Positions 45,401 to 52,808 are shown, counted from the first letter of the stretch. The stretch: DNA of 64,000 bases from Agromyces intestinalis (GCF_008365295.1 NZ_CP043505.1:124001-188000); one strand, 5' to 3'. Translations and numbers: made by a program. The notes: generated by a model not told the origin, from the sequence alone.

Positions 45401-45932
45401 CCTCGAACTCCAGGTCGAACTTCTCCCGCATCTCCTCGTCCCACTGGTCGACAAGTGCGCCAGGGGAAACCACCATGACGTTCGCCGCGTCGCCGCGGAG
45501 CAGCAGTTCCTTGATCAGGAGTCCAGCCATCACTGTTTTCCCTGCGCCGGGGTCATCCGCCAGGACGTAACGCAGCGGCTGCTTGTGCAGCATAATCTCG
45601 TACACTGCGCGGAGCTGGTGCGGCAACGGTCGGACATCGCTCGTCCCTAGAGCCGCTTGCGGGTCGAACAGGTATGCCAAACGCATCCGACGGGCTTCGG
45701 CGGCGAGTAGGAATGCGCTCGGATCGGCATCGAATGCGAATGCCTGCCCTGCATCCACTTCGCGAATATGGCCGAGGGCATCCGCAAAGATGATCTTTTC
45801 CGCAATCCCAGTCTCAGTCCGGTATGCGACGTTCGCTGACTCCTCCGTCAACCGCTCCACGGCGACGATTTGCACAGGATCTGGTCCAGCGAGACCAGCG
45901 ACGGTCGCTCCGACTCTCAACTTGTCGAGCAC
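42459..45932 (-). CDS. SNF2-type helicase with C-terminal DUF3883 domain
   Basis: This 1157-residue protein is the first gene of the operon, from a GTG at 45932. Walker A is ADDPGAGKTVMAGLLI (125-140), the DEAH box is IIFDEAHKMSA (226-229), and motifs V-VI are GEGINLHKNAHLLINYDLPW and RIEQRFGRVHRIGQ. The C-terminal DUF3883 part (from about 1060) contains GYD and DFIEVKGR (Asp1066, Glu1079-x-Lys1081), a D...ExK pattern like PD-(D/E)xK nucleases. The helicase part is related to DrmD of class 1 DISARM. It would translocate on DNA and perhaps cut unmodified DNA. Confidence 0.88.
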   Translation of the reverse strand: MLDKLRVGATVAGLAGPDPVQIVAVERLTEESANVAYRTETGIAEKIIFADALGHIREVDAGQAFAFDADPSAFLLAAEARRMRLAYLFDPQAALGTSDVRPLPHQLRAVYEIMLHKQPLRYVLADDPGAGKTVMAGLLIKELLLRGDAANVMVVSPGALVDQWDEEMREKFDLEFEVLTRDKILHEGNPFARGGLWLARLDVLARNSEGILDKANEVDWDLIIFDEAHKMSATVWGSEVKKTKRYQMAEELGKHSRNLLMMTATPHSGKEQQFQLFMALLDSDRFEGVAREGSRKADVSDLMRRLVKEELRTFEGTRLFPERFAFTVKYDLSQPEKDLYVSVTDYVREEMNRADAIEGDNRRRTAVGFALTTLQRRLASSPAAIHRSLERRKTRLESELREARMYAAVRPDAPDVPDDWEDLEDLTDEEREALEDQAIASATNARTPEELETELRVLERLLVKSAAVKASPTYAKWNALRDTLDDSDEMRDDTGARRKVIIFTEHKDTLDDLVMRLTQHLGRDDAVITIHGGTKREDRKKAKETFEQNEQCVFLIATDAAGEGINLHKNAHLLINYDLPWNPNRIEQRFGRVHRIGQPNTCFMWSLVADDTREGDVYTRLLEKLEEQRATLGGRVYDVLGQLFQGNALRDLMIAAIKEANKPERQRYLTDVVEPRIADGIPELLKANQLVPSAMSDAEIDDMRREMERAEAARLQPHHVEAFFHRAFADVGGQMRMRESHRFEIKRVPGEIKERDRVTGYGQPVVDEYYRVTFDPKFVRVDGNNRLATLLHPGHPLVSATMSVVSDRYHDALRRGAILVDRSDLTTQPYVVGLLEHDVTDGRTASDGQPRVVSRRAQYVRIDADGTITPLTGSPIPNFEAPTDGELKSSRPLLAEPWAQASDLDRRVIREASVTIARHHAEEVGRRTIERVDKTERLVRERLTREINYWDRRAFELSEQERAGKKTRLPASQMQERAEALARRLHRRLRELEQERDISVRPPRVTGACLVVTRGWLDAQTDPEAAAVRARETTRVERLAVDAVLRVERALGHDPAEMHHNNPGYDIESDTGKSLDFIEVKGRVVGGKTFVLTRQEAVTALNKADHSVLALVQVAGDDATTVRYMRHPVDQPIDPRAARVEYDWEPFWNDATEMSQQ

Positions 45933-46167
45933 CTCACGCCCCCTGGGTGTTATTCAGTTCGACAATCGAGTCGAGTGAAGCCCCGGCCGCCACGTGCAAC
46001 TTAGACCTCCAGAGCGAGCCGGACCAACTACAACATCCCACCGTAGCGAAGCAATGCAGATGCATCCCCGTTCCGGTCGCGCGCCGCGGGTGAGCACCCC
46101 CTTCTGGGGGTAGTGTCTCGCAGGCGTTCCTCCCGGCAGGCCAGGCAGGCCGGGACCTGATGCTCAC

Positions 46168-46350
46168 GCGCAACGCATGTTCCAACAGATCAGTTTGAGC
46201 CGCATCCGCCAGCTCGCCCCGGCGAATGTAGTGGTGCACCGCGCTCGGGGTACCGGTGTGGCCCAACAGCTTGGCTGTGAGCTCGGCCTCCCGTCGTCGT
46301 TCACAGGCGGGGGCGACGGTCCGGCGGAACCGGTGCGGCGGATCCTGGGT
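46168..46350 (-). pseudogene. C-terminal fragment of a second tyrosine recombinase
   Basis: About 60 residues read PHRFRRTVAPACERRREAEL, then TAKLLGHTGTPSAVHHYIRRGEL and DLLEHAL. This holds the H-x-x-R, LLGHT and final Tyr motifs of phage-type integrases. The N-terminal and arm-binding parts are missing. It lies just behind the intact integrase gene and differs in sequence from it, so it stems from another element. Confidence 0.65.
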
Positions 46351-46425
46351 GTTCGCGCCCGCTGACCATTTGCGGGGCAATATCGGAGTCCCGCCCAACG
46401 TTGGCGGGAGTCGCGACGCTCTCGG

Positions 46426-47613
46426 TCAGTCGTCCGGCGCCAACCGCTGCAACACCTCCGCCGCCGCCGGGTTCACCGAGCGGTCCGGCTCCGCGTAGTG
46501 CTCCTTCGTCGTCGACGTCGAGGTATGACCCAACACGTCGGCAGCAGCCTGGATGCTGACCTCGTTCGCCAGCAACGTCGCGCCGGTCCGCCGGAACGCG
46601 TGCGGCGTGATCTCCATGTCGTCCATGCCGGCGCTCGCGAGGATCGCGCGAAACGTCCGCCTCGCGTTGTTCGGCGTGAGCGGCGTGCCCTTCCGCGAGT
46701 GGAAAAGCAACGCCTCCTCGTCGTCCCGCGCGATCAGCGCCAGTCTCCTGCGGATCACCTCCGCCGCGAATGGCGGCACCGCGATGACCCGATTCGACTC
46801 GTGGGTCTTCGGGTGCGACTGTCGGAACACTCCCTTGCCCTTGCTCACGATGATCGTGCCCGTGATGTATACACGGGGCGGGTCGGCGGTCATGTCCACG
46901 TCGCACCGACGCAGCGCGAGGGCCTCGCCGATCCGGATGGCGGTGCCAAGCATTACCTCGATAAGATCTCGGATCTGTCCGTCGGGGCGAGGGCCGTATC
47001 GTCCCTCCTCAGTGCGCCAGGTGCGCGCAGCCACACGTATCTGGGCGATTTGCGCGGGCGTGAGCGCCTTCGGCACGTGCTTCGGCTTCTTCAGTCTCGA
47101 GGTCTCCTTCACCGGGTTACGCGGGACGATCTCGCGCCGTACCGCGAACGACATCACCATCCCGAGGATCGTCCGCGAGTGCTTTGCCCGCGGGTAGGAC
47201 TTCGCCCGCTGTGTCTTCAGGAAGCTCTCGACGCGTCCGACGGTCACCTCGCGCACGGTGAAGTTCCCGAACGTCGGCATCACGAGCGTTCGGAGTTCGC
47301 GTTCGTACGTCTCCTTCGTGTTGTCCGCCAGATCGTGATCCCGACGCATGTCTTCCAGCCAGGCAGCGGCGAGGTCGCTGAAGGGCGAGTCCGCAGAGAG
47401 CCCGTCGGCGCCGTCACCGAGACGCATCCGACCCGTGAGCTCCTTCTTCAGCGCCCAAGCCGCCGCCGCTCGGCTCTCTGCGGTCCACGAGACCTGACGC
47501 GTCACGCCGTCCCAATCGCGGTACCGTGTCGAGGCGCGATACTTCCGCACTGCGATCTTCTGTACGGTGATCTCCCCGAACGTGCCGATCGGCAGGCGCT
47601 TCCGTCCCGCCAT
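46426..47613 (-). CDS. int: Tyrosine-type integrase
   Basis: A 395-residue site-specific recombinase. The N-terminal 75 residues form an arm-binding domain (ITVQKIAVRKYRASTRYRDW), followed by a SAM-like core-binding domain (DLAAAWLEDMRRDHDLADNT). The catalytic residues are Arg227 (TAIRIGEAL), Lys269 (HPKTHESNR), His338 and Arg341 (HAFRRTGATLL), His363 (LGHTS) and Tyr373 (EHYAEPD). All are present, so the enzyme should be active. It sits next to attR in tRNA-Met and overlaps the excisionase stop by 1 bp, which implies a joint transcript. Confidence 0.92.
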   Translation of the reverse strand: MAGRKRLPIGTFGEITVQKIAVRKYRASTRYRDWDGVTRQVSWTAESRAAAAWALKKELTGRMRLGDGADGLSADSPFSDLAAAWLEDMRRDHDLADNTKETYERELRTLVMPTFGNFTVREVTVGRVESFLKTQRAKSYPRAKHSRTILGMVMSFAVRREIVPRNPVKETSRLKKPKHVPKALTPAQIAQIRVAARTWRTEEGRYGPRPDGQIRDLIEVMLGTAIRIGEALALRRCDVDMTADPPRVYITGTIIVSKGKGVFRQSHPKTHESNRVIAVPPFAAEVIRRRLALIARDDEEALLFHSRKGTPLTPNNARRTFRAILASAGMDDMEITPHAFRRTGATLLANEVSIQAAADVLGHTSTSTTKEHYAEPDRSVNPAAAEVLQRLAPDD

Positions 47614-47849
47614 CAGCGTCCGCCTCCGCTGCGCATCATCGCCGGGTCGGCCTCGTGCATTCGGTCGAGCCAGCGCCGGACGTCGGAGATGCGGTAGCGG
47701 AGCTCCCGCCCGACTCGGATGCCGGAGGGACCCCTCCCGTCGGCGCGCAGATCGTAGATCGCCTGCGCCTGCACGCCGAGGTACTCGGCGAGCTCGCTGG
47801 TCGTCAACATCGGCTCGAGGCCGAGTCCGGAGATCCGTTCGCTGTCCAT
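47613..47849 (-). CDS. xis: Excisionase / MerR-like HTH protein
   Basis: A 78-residue DNA-binding protein with LTTSELAEYLGVQAQAIYDL and IRVGRELRYRISDVRRWLD, the winged-helix pattern of actinobacterial excisionases (HTH_17). The ATG at 47849 is chosen because the domain begins soon after; the frame runs further 5' but without coding character. A 14-bp inverted repeat abuts the start. It would bias the integrase toward excision and may repress its own gene. Confidence 0.8.
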   Translation of the reverse strand: MDSERISGLGLEPMLTTSELAEYLGVQAQAIYDLRADGRGPSGIRVGRELRYRISDVRRWLDRMHEADPAMMRSGGGR

Positions 47850-47863
47850 GACACATAGGTGTC
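47850..47863. promoter_or_regulatory. Inverted repeat at the excisionase start
   Basis: gacacataggtgtc is a perfect 5-bp inverted repeat with a 4-bp spacer, directly before the ATG at 47849. A protein bound here would block transcription or translation of xis-int. No clear Shine-Dalgarno sequence is present. Confidence 0.4.
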
Positions 47864-47937
47864 CGAGGACATCCCAGACGAGCCGAACCCGCCCGAGCAC
47901 CTTCCGTTCAGGAGGGCCCGTACGACCGTTTCTCGAC

Positions 47938-47958
47938 CAAAAGTGTTGGATAAACGTG
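47938..47958. repeat. 21-bp repeat at the right inner end of the element
   Basis: Identical to 21704-21724 and in the same orientation, 63 bp inside attR. In the circular form the two copies would flank the 36-bp core at different distances, consistent with arm-type integrase sites. Confidence 0.6.
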
Positions 47959-48021
47959 TTGCGCATCAAATCTCGTCCCTTCGTCTGGGACAAGAAACCC
48001 TGATGAGTCGAGATTTCGAGG

Positions 48022-48057
48022 TAGGGCGGACGGGACTTGAACCCGTGACCGATGGAT
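48022..48057. repeat. attR: 3' end of the intact tRNA-Met
   Basis: The 36-bp direct repeat identical to 21525-21560. It covers the tRNA from the 3' side of the anticodon stem to the discriminator base. The tRNA therefore stays functional after integration. Confidence 0.9.
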
Positions 48058-48095
48058 TATGAGTCCACTGCTCTGACCGGCTGAGCTACCGCCCC
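48022..48095 (-). tRNA. tRNA-Met (anticodon CAT)
   Basis: The 74-nt gene folds into a cloverleaf. The acceptor stem GGGGCGG pairs with CCGCCCT, with one G-T pair at its end. D arm GCTCAGCCGGTCAGAGC, anticodon loop CTCATAA, and T arm ACGGGTTCAAGTCCCGT follow; discriminator A73 and no encoded CCA. A CAT anticodon can also mean tRNA-Ile (lysidine-modified), but the body resembles actinobacterial elongator tRNA-Met. It is the insertion site of the integrative element. Confidence 0.88.
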
Positions 48096-48236
48096 TCGCC
48101 ACGCGCCACCCGTGTGGAGTGATCGACGCGACGTCGGCGACGATGTCGCCGCCGAATCACCACGATACCGGCTGCCTCACGACGAGCGGCGCGATTCGAT
48201 GTTCACCCGGGCCTGCAGCCTCACGGGCCCGCGGCC

Positions 48237-48551
48237 TCACCCGAGCCCTCGATGCCCCGCCCACCGCTCGGCAGCCCGATCGGCGGCGTTCGCGATGAGC
48301 ATCGCCAGCTCGGCCCGATCGGGCACCGCGAACGACACGTATCCCCCGCGCCCGCCCGCGACGGGCCGCCCGTATGCCTTTGCGGCGAGCGTTCCGTCGG
48401 GCAGCAGCCGAACCGTGATCGACTGCAGCACGTACTCCTCGCCGCGGCGGGTGTCGGTCCACTGCAGCGATTCGGGCACCGCGACGTTGATCGCGAGCGC
48501 CGAGACCACCGCGTCGCCCGGTTCGACCGGGCCAGACGAGTCAGGGGTCAT
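48237..48551 (-). CDS. Small conserved hypothetical protein
   Basis: A 104-residue protein of mixed strands and a helix (AVVSALAINVAVPESLQWTD, EEYVLQSITVRLLPDGTLAA, RAELAMLIANAADRAAERW). No signal peptide or membrane segment is visible. Its codon use fits the chromosome. It is 21 bp from the glycosyltransferase gene on the same strand and probably co-transcribed. The function is unknown. Confidence 0.55.
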   Translation of the reverse strand: MTPDSSGPVEPGDAVVSALAINVAVPESLQWTDTRRGEEYVLQSITVRLLPDGTLAAKAYGRPVAGGRGGYVSFAVPDRAELAMLIANAADRAAERWAGHRGLG

Positions 48552-48572
48552 GAGTCGAACCTCATGACCGCG

Positions 48573-49826
48573 TCACTCGGGCAGGGCGACGGGCGTGGAG
48601 TCGGTGACGGGGTCGGTCACGGGCTCGCCGCGGTACAGGCTCTCGAACGTCGACAGCGTGCGGGTGATGTCGTGGGCGGCGATGAGCCGGATCGATCCCT
48701 CTTTGAGCGCTCGGTACTCGTCGGGCGAGGCCTCGAGCACGGTGCGCAGCTTGGCAGCGAGGTCGTCGGGGTTGCTCGGCTCGAAGAGGTAGCCGTTCTC
48801 GCCGTCGTGCACGAGGTGCGGCAGCGCCATGGCGTTGGCGGCGACGACCGGCAGGGCCGAGGCCATCGCCTCCATGGTCACGATGCTCTGCAGTTCGGCG
48901 ATCGAGGGCATCGCGAGCACGGATGCGCGGTGGTAGGCGTCGCGCAGCTCTTCGTCGGTCACGTAGCCGGTGAAGGTCACGCGGTCAGCGAGGCCGAGCT
49001 CTTGGGCGAGGTGCTGCAGATTGCGCAGCTGGTCGCCGCCGCCGACGATCTCGACCTTGGCGTCGAGCTCGGCCGGCAGCTTGGTGACCGCGCGCAGCAG
49101 CACGTCGATCTGCTTCTCGCCGGTCACGCGACCGACGAACAGGATGCGGTTCTCGTTGCGCGGCTGCCAGTTCGGCGCGTACCGCTGCGCGTCGATGCCG
49201 CATGAGATGGCGTGCACGCCGTTCAGGCCGGTGGACTTCTCGAGGAACTGCGCGGCGCGCAGGGTCGGCGTCGTCACGGCCTCGGCGCGGCCGAAGGTGC
49301 GACGCGCCGCCTTCCAGGCGAGGCCGATGGCCCACTCCTGCCACGCCTTCGGGATGAGCGTGAACTCGAGCATGTTCTCGGGCATGAAGTGGTTGGTGCC
49401 GATGATGCGGATGCCCCGCTTCTGCGCCTCGATCGACAGGCCGCGACCCACCACGATGTGCGACTGGAAGTGCACCACGTCGGGCTTGACCGCGTCGATC
49501 ACGCGCGCGCTGTTCTGCTTGATGCGCCACGGCAGCGCGAAGCGCAGCCAGTCGTGCGGGTACCAGCGCCAGCTGAGCAGGCGGTGGGCGGTGATCTCCT
49601 GGCCCTCGTGGATCTCGGTCCAGGTGCCGTGCTTGCGGCTGGCGGCGGGCGCCATGACGTGCACCTCGTGACCGCGTGCCACCATGCCGGCGGCGAGGCG
49701 CTCGGCGAAGCGGGCAGCGCCGTTCACGTCGGGGGCGAAGGTGTCGGCGCCGATCAGGATGCGCAGAGGTCGCTCGGCGACGGGCTGGTCATGGTCCTCG
49801 GAAGACGCACCGGGGGTCTCAGACAC
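48573..49826 (-). CDS. GT4-family glycosyltransferase
   Basis: The predicted 417-residue enzyme is a GT-B fold glycosyltransferase. The N-terminal acceptor domain opens with ILIGADTFAPDVNGAARFAE and has VVHFQSHIVVGRGLSIEAQK; the C-terminal GT4 donor domain has NRILFVGRVTGEKQIDVLLRA and the EX7E region ELQSIVTMEAMASALPVVA. Related actinobacterial proteins are mannosyltransferases acting on lipid acceptors (PimB-like). The substrate here is not certain. The last 30 residues are variable. Confidence 0.88.
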   Translation of the reverse strand: MSETPGASSEDHDQPVAERPLRILIGADTFAPDVNGAARFAERLAAGMVARGHEVHVMAPAASRKHGTWTEIHEGQEITAHRLLSWRWYPHDWLRFALPWRIKQNSARVIDAVKPDVVHFQSHIVVGRGLSIEAQKRGIRIIGTNHFMPENMLEFTLIPKAWQEWAIGLAWKAARRTFGRAEAVTTPTLRAAQFLEKSTGLNGVHAISCGIDAQRYAPNWQPRNENRILFVGRVTGEKQIDVLLRAVTKLPAELDAKVEIVGGGDQLRNLQHLAQELGLADRVTFTGYVTDEELRDAYHRASVLAMPSIAELQSIVTMEAMASALPVVAANAMALPHLVHDGENGYLFEPSNPDDLAAKLRTVLEASPDEYRALKEGSIRLIAAHDITRTLSTFESLYRGEPVTDPVTDSTPVALPE

Positions 49827-49997
49827 GTGTCGGGATCCTCACACTTTCTGCCGGGCTTCGGCCCGGATCCGCGGCCGCAGGCAGGGTCGGGGGTGCGCGG
49901 CCAACTCCGACCTTAGCTTACGAGGGTGCGCGATCGGCGATGCGGCGCGCTCGCTGCGACGGCTCGCGGATGCGTCGGCGGCAGGCGTGCGGATGTC

Positions 49998-50915
49998 TCA
50001 GAGCCTGGTCTGCGGATGGCTCCGGGCGAGCAGGAACACGCCCCACACGGCGATCACCCCGGTGACGGCGAAGACGACCATCGCCCACGGCGGCGCCTGG
50101 GATGCCTCGCCCAGCACGACGATGCCGATCACGACCGCGACCAGCGGGTCGACCACGGTCAGGCCGGCGATCACGAGGTCGGGCGGCCCCGACGCGTAGG
50201 CGTTCTGCACGAAGTACGCGCCGAGCGCGGTCGCCGCGAGCAGCGCGATCACGCAGAGGAGCGTCAGCCACTCGAACTCGCCCTGCTGGATGCGCCCGAT
50301 GATGACCTTCGCGAGGGTGGCCACGAAGCCGTAGAGCACGCCGGCGAGCAGCACGTAGAAGATCGCGCGGATGCTTCGCCGGAAGAAGGCGAACGCGAGC
50401 CCGGCCAGCACGAGCACGATGGCGAGCACGATGAGGATCACCGCGAGCTGCCGCTCGGTCACCGGTTTGTCGACCGCGGTGAAGGCGGCGACGCCGACGA
50501 ACAGGAACACGCCGCCGACGCACATCACGATCGCGGTGATCGACGTGCGGTTCAGCTGCACGTGGTTCACCTTCGAGTTGACGATCGACGTGATGACGAG
50601 GGCGATCGCCCCGAGCGGCTGCACGACGATCAGCGGCGCGAAATACAGGCTCGTGAGCTGGAAGACGATCGCGAGGCCCAGCATGAGCGTGCCGATGACC
50701 CACGACGGCCGGGCGAGCAGCAGCATGAGCTGCTTGCCGTTCAGCCCCTTGCCGAGCGTGTCGGTGGTGTGCGACTCGACCTTCACGACGCCGCGGTGCT
50801 GGAATTGCGCCCCGAGCGAGAGGAAGACCGCACCGATCAGTGCCAGCGGGATGCCGATGAACTGCTGCGGGTCGAGCGCGATCTGCTCACCCAGGTCGGT
50901 CAGGTCGGGATCCAC
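49998..50915 (-). CDS. DMT/EamA-like membrane transporter
   Basis: A 305-residue protein with nine or ten hydrophobic segments, for example IGIPLALIGAVFLSLGAQFQ, LTSLYFAPLIVVQPLGAIAL and LVAVVIGIVVLGEA near the end. The two-fold repeat and the PLGAIALVITSIVN and GLTVVDPLVAVVIGIVVLGE blocks fit the DMT/EamA (or NIPA-like) superfamily. The substrate is unknown. It is divergent from peptide deformylase with a 40-bp gap. The 170-bp gap to the glycosyltransferase gene argues for separate transcription. Confidence 0.75.
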   Translation of the reverse strand: MDPDLTDLGEQIALDPQQFIGIPLALIGAVFLSLGAQFQHRGVVKVESHTTDTLGKGLNGKQLMLLLARPSWVIGTLMLGLAIVFQLTSLYFAPLIVVQPLGAIALVITSIVNSKVNHVQLNRTSITAIVMCVGGVFLFVGVAAFTAVDKPVTERQLAVILIVLAIVLVLAGLAFAFFRRSIRAIFYVLLAGVLYGFVATLAKVIIGRIQQGEFEWLTLLCVIALLAATALGAYFVQNAYASGPPDLVIAGLTVVDPLVAVVIGIVVLGEASQAPPWAMVVFAVTGVIAVWGVFLLARSHPQTRL

Positions 50916-50955
50916 GCCTCGACCCTACCCGCTCGCCCGACGATATCCTTGCCGA

Positions 50956-51519
50956 ATGGCCGTCCTCCCGATCCGGATCACCGGCGACCCCGTGCTGCAC
51001 GCCCCCGCCCTGCCCGTCGAGCAGATCGACGACGAAGTCCGCACCCTCGTCGCCGACATGTTCGAGACCATGGACGCCGCCCCGGGTGTCGGTCTCGCCG
51101 CCCCGCAGGTCGGCGTGGCGCTGCGACTCTTCACCTTCGGCTGGACCGACGACGACACCGAGTGGCGCGGCGTCGCCATCAACCCCGAGCTGTGGCTCTC
51201 CCCCACCGAGCCGGGCGCGCCCGACCCCGACACCGAGTCTGAGGGGTGCCTCTCGTTCCCGGGCGAACGGTTCGGGCTCCGGCGGGCCGAGCGCGCGGTC
51301 CTGCGCGCCACGAACCTCGACGGCGAACGCTACGAGATCGAGGCCGAGGGGTGGCTCGCGCGCATCTTCCAGCACGAGTACGACCACCTCGACGGGGTGC
51401 TCTACACCGATCGACTCAGCGACCGCGACCAGCGCATCGTCGCGAAGATCACGAAGAAGCTCGACTGGGGCAAGCCCGGTCGCCAGTGGGTGCCGGGCAT
51501 CGACGACATCGAGGCCTGA
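50956..51519 (+). CDS. def: Peptide deformylase
   Basis: This 187-residue metalloenzyme removes the formyl group from N-terminal methionine of new proteins. All three motifs are present: GVGLAAPQVG (44-53), EGCLSFPG with Cys98, and FQHEYDHLDG with His140, Glu141 and His144, which bind the metal. The length is normal. The ATG at 50956 gives the family N-terminus (AVLPIRITGDPVLH). It is forward between reverse genes, with its own promoter in the 40-bp gap. Confidence 0.95.
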   Translation: MAVLPIRITGDPVLHAPALPVEQIDDEVRTLVADMFETMDAAPGVGLAAPQVGVALRLFTFGWTDDDTEWRGVAINPELWLSPTEPGAPDPDTESEGCLSFPGERFGLRRAERAVLRATNLDGERYEIEAEGWLARIFQHEYDHLDGVLYTDRLSDRDQRIVAKITKKLDWGKPGRQWVPGIDDIEA

Positions 51520-51549
51520 ACACGCCGGCGAGACATCCGGCCGCTCGCG

Positions 51550-51855
51550 TCAGGTGAAGGCGCGGATTCCCGCCGCGACCGCGGCCGCGGCGATCACGAC
51601 GACGACGAACGGCACCCGCAGCGCGAACAGCGCCGCGGCGACGATGACCGCCGGCACGCGCGCGTCGACCTCGACCTGCTGACCGGTCGCGAGCGTCTGC
51701 ACCGCGACGAGCGCGGCGAGCAGCGCGACGGTGAGCAGGTCGGCGATGCGGGCCGGTCGCTCGCGCTCGAGGAAGTCGGCGGGAACCAGATGGCCCGCGA
51801 GTTTCAGCGCGAGGGTCGCGGCGGATGCCACGAGCAGGATCTGCCACACCGTCAT
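51550..51855 (-). CDS. azlD: AzlD-type branched-chain amino-acid exporter subunit
   Basis: A 101-residue membrane protein with three hydrophobic segments (about 4-22, 39-57, 68-92) in the pattern of AzlD: QILLVASAATLALKLAGHLVP, ADLLTVALLAALVAVQTL and ALRVPFVVVVIAAAAVAAG. AzlD works with AzlC in export of branched-chain amino acids or analogues. The ATG overlaps the azlC stop by 4 bp, so the two are coupled. Confidence 0.85.
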   Translation of the reverse strand: MTVWQILLVASAATLALKLAGHLVPADFLERERPARIADLLTVALLAALVAVQTLATGQQVEVDARVPAVIVAAALFALRVPFVVVVIAAAAVAAGIRAFT

Positions 51856-52577
51856 GCGCTGCGCCTCCGCGAGAACAGGTCGAACCAGCCCACCAGCACG
51901 GCGACCACGCCCGCGACGAGCACCGGCAGGCCCGGCATGAGCGCGGGCGTCGCGACGGTCGCGACGACCGCCGCGAACACGGCGACCGCACCCGCCTGCA
52001 CTCGCTTCAGCCGCGGCCAGAGCAGGCCGAGGAATGCCGCCGCCGCGGCCGCGTCGAGCCCCCACGCACGAGTGTCGCCGATGGCGTCGCCGATGAGCGC
52101 ACCGAGCAGGGTGGTGAGGTTCCAGCCGACGAAGATGACCAGGCCGGTCACCCAGAACCCGACCCGCGCGCCCCTCTGGTCGGATTGCGCGAGCGCGACC
52201 GCGGTCGACTCGTCGATGGTGATCCACGCGGCCAGGATGCGTCGCCAGCGGCTGCCCGTGTCGACGACGGGCTTCATGCGCATGCCGTAGACGACGTTGC
52301 GCACACCGAGCAGCGCCGCGGTCGCGATCGCCGAGCCGCCCGCGGCGACGCCGCCCGAGGCGAGCACCCCGACGAGGGCGAACTGCGAGCCGCCGGTGAA
52401 CATGACGAGGCTGAGAAAGCACGCCTGCCAGACATCCAGGCCGGCGGCGACTGCGAGCGCACCGAACGAGACGCCGTAGACCGCGGTGGCGAGCCCCACC
52501 GCGAGGCCGTCGCGCACCGCGGCACCGGCCGCATCGCGCGCGGGGGCCCCGCCCGCCGTCTCGTCGTCCACGCTCAC
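51852..52577 (-). CDS. azlC: AzlC-type branched-chain amino-acid exporter subunit
   Basis: The predicted 241-residue membrane protein belongs to the AzlC family: LAVGLATAVYGVSFGALAVA and LSLVMFTGGSQFALVGVLAS are the family's early conserved blocks, and RNVVYGMRMKPVVDTGSRWR follows. Six or seven transmembrane segments are expected. With AzlD it exports branched-chain amino acids or toxic analogues. It is the first gene of the pair, located behind a tRNA-Asn and its terminator on the same strand. Confidence 0.88.
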   Translation of the reverse strand: MSVDDETAGGAPARDAAGAAVRDGLAVGLATAVYGVSFGALAVAAGLDVWQACFLSLVMFTGGSQFALVGVLASGGVAAGGSAIATAALLGVRNVVYGMRMKPVVDTGSRWRRILAAWITIDESTAVALAQSDQRGARVGFWVTGLVIFVGWNLTTLLGALIGDAIGDTRAWGLDAAAAAAFLGLLWPRLKRVQAGAVAVFAAVVATVATPALMPGLPVLVAGVVAVLVGWFDLFSRRRSA

Positions 52578-52622
52578 TCCACTGCTGGAACCCGTCGACG
52601 CGATGCGCCTCGGAATCGGCGA

Positions 52623-52651
52623 AGGGCCGCCCGGTCAACCCGGACGGCCCT
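52623..52651 (-). terminator. Terminator hairpin after tRNA-Asn
   Basis: A 12-bp stem with one G-T pair (AGGGCCGTCCGG against CCGGGCGGCCCT, minus strand) and a 5-nt loop, 6 bp behind the tRNA-Asn 3' end. It probably ends the tRNA transcript. Confidence 0.65.
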
Positions 52652-52656
52652 CTCGG

Positions 52657-52729
52657 CTCCCCCACTTGGACTCGAACCAAGAACCTATCGGTTAACAGCC
52701 GATTGCTCTGCCAATTGAGCTATGGAGGA
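52657..52729 (-). tRNA. tRNA-Asn (anticodon GTT)
   Basis: A 73-nt cloverleaf: acceptor TCCTCCA against TGGGGGA (one T-G pair), D arm GCTCAATTGGCAGAGC, anticodon loop CTGTTAA with anticodon GTT, T arm CTTGGTTCGAGTCCAAG, discriminator G73, no encoded CCA. Confidence 0.93.
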
Positions 52730-52808
52730 TCACTGCGGTGCAGCAGAGCCATGCTAGCAAAGCCGCGCGCGGAGTCCAATTCGAGGCCGCCTCATGAGCG
52801 GCGCCGAA

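Larger units (their letters stand above)
21525..48057. mobile_element. 26.5-kb integrative element in tRNA-Met
   Basis: A perfect 36-bp direct repeat marks both edges: 21525-21560 (left) and 48022-48057 (right, inside the intact tRNA-Met). The integrase and excisionase genes lie directly inside the right edge and read away from the tRNA. Cargo includes an IS3 remnant, conjugation genes, an AAA_13-type ATPase and a three-gene methylase/helicase/DUF499 operon. GC falls to about 50-58% in parts of the cargo. No relaxase gene was recognised and the first conjugation gene is truncated, so it is probably not self-transmissible now. Excision may still be possible because int and xis look intact. Confidence 0.88.

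Noticed and set aside
47859..48062. Forward open frame overlapping the tRNA-Met and attR
   Set aside because: It runs through the tRNA gene and has no ribosome site or family resemblance.
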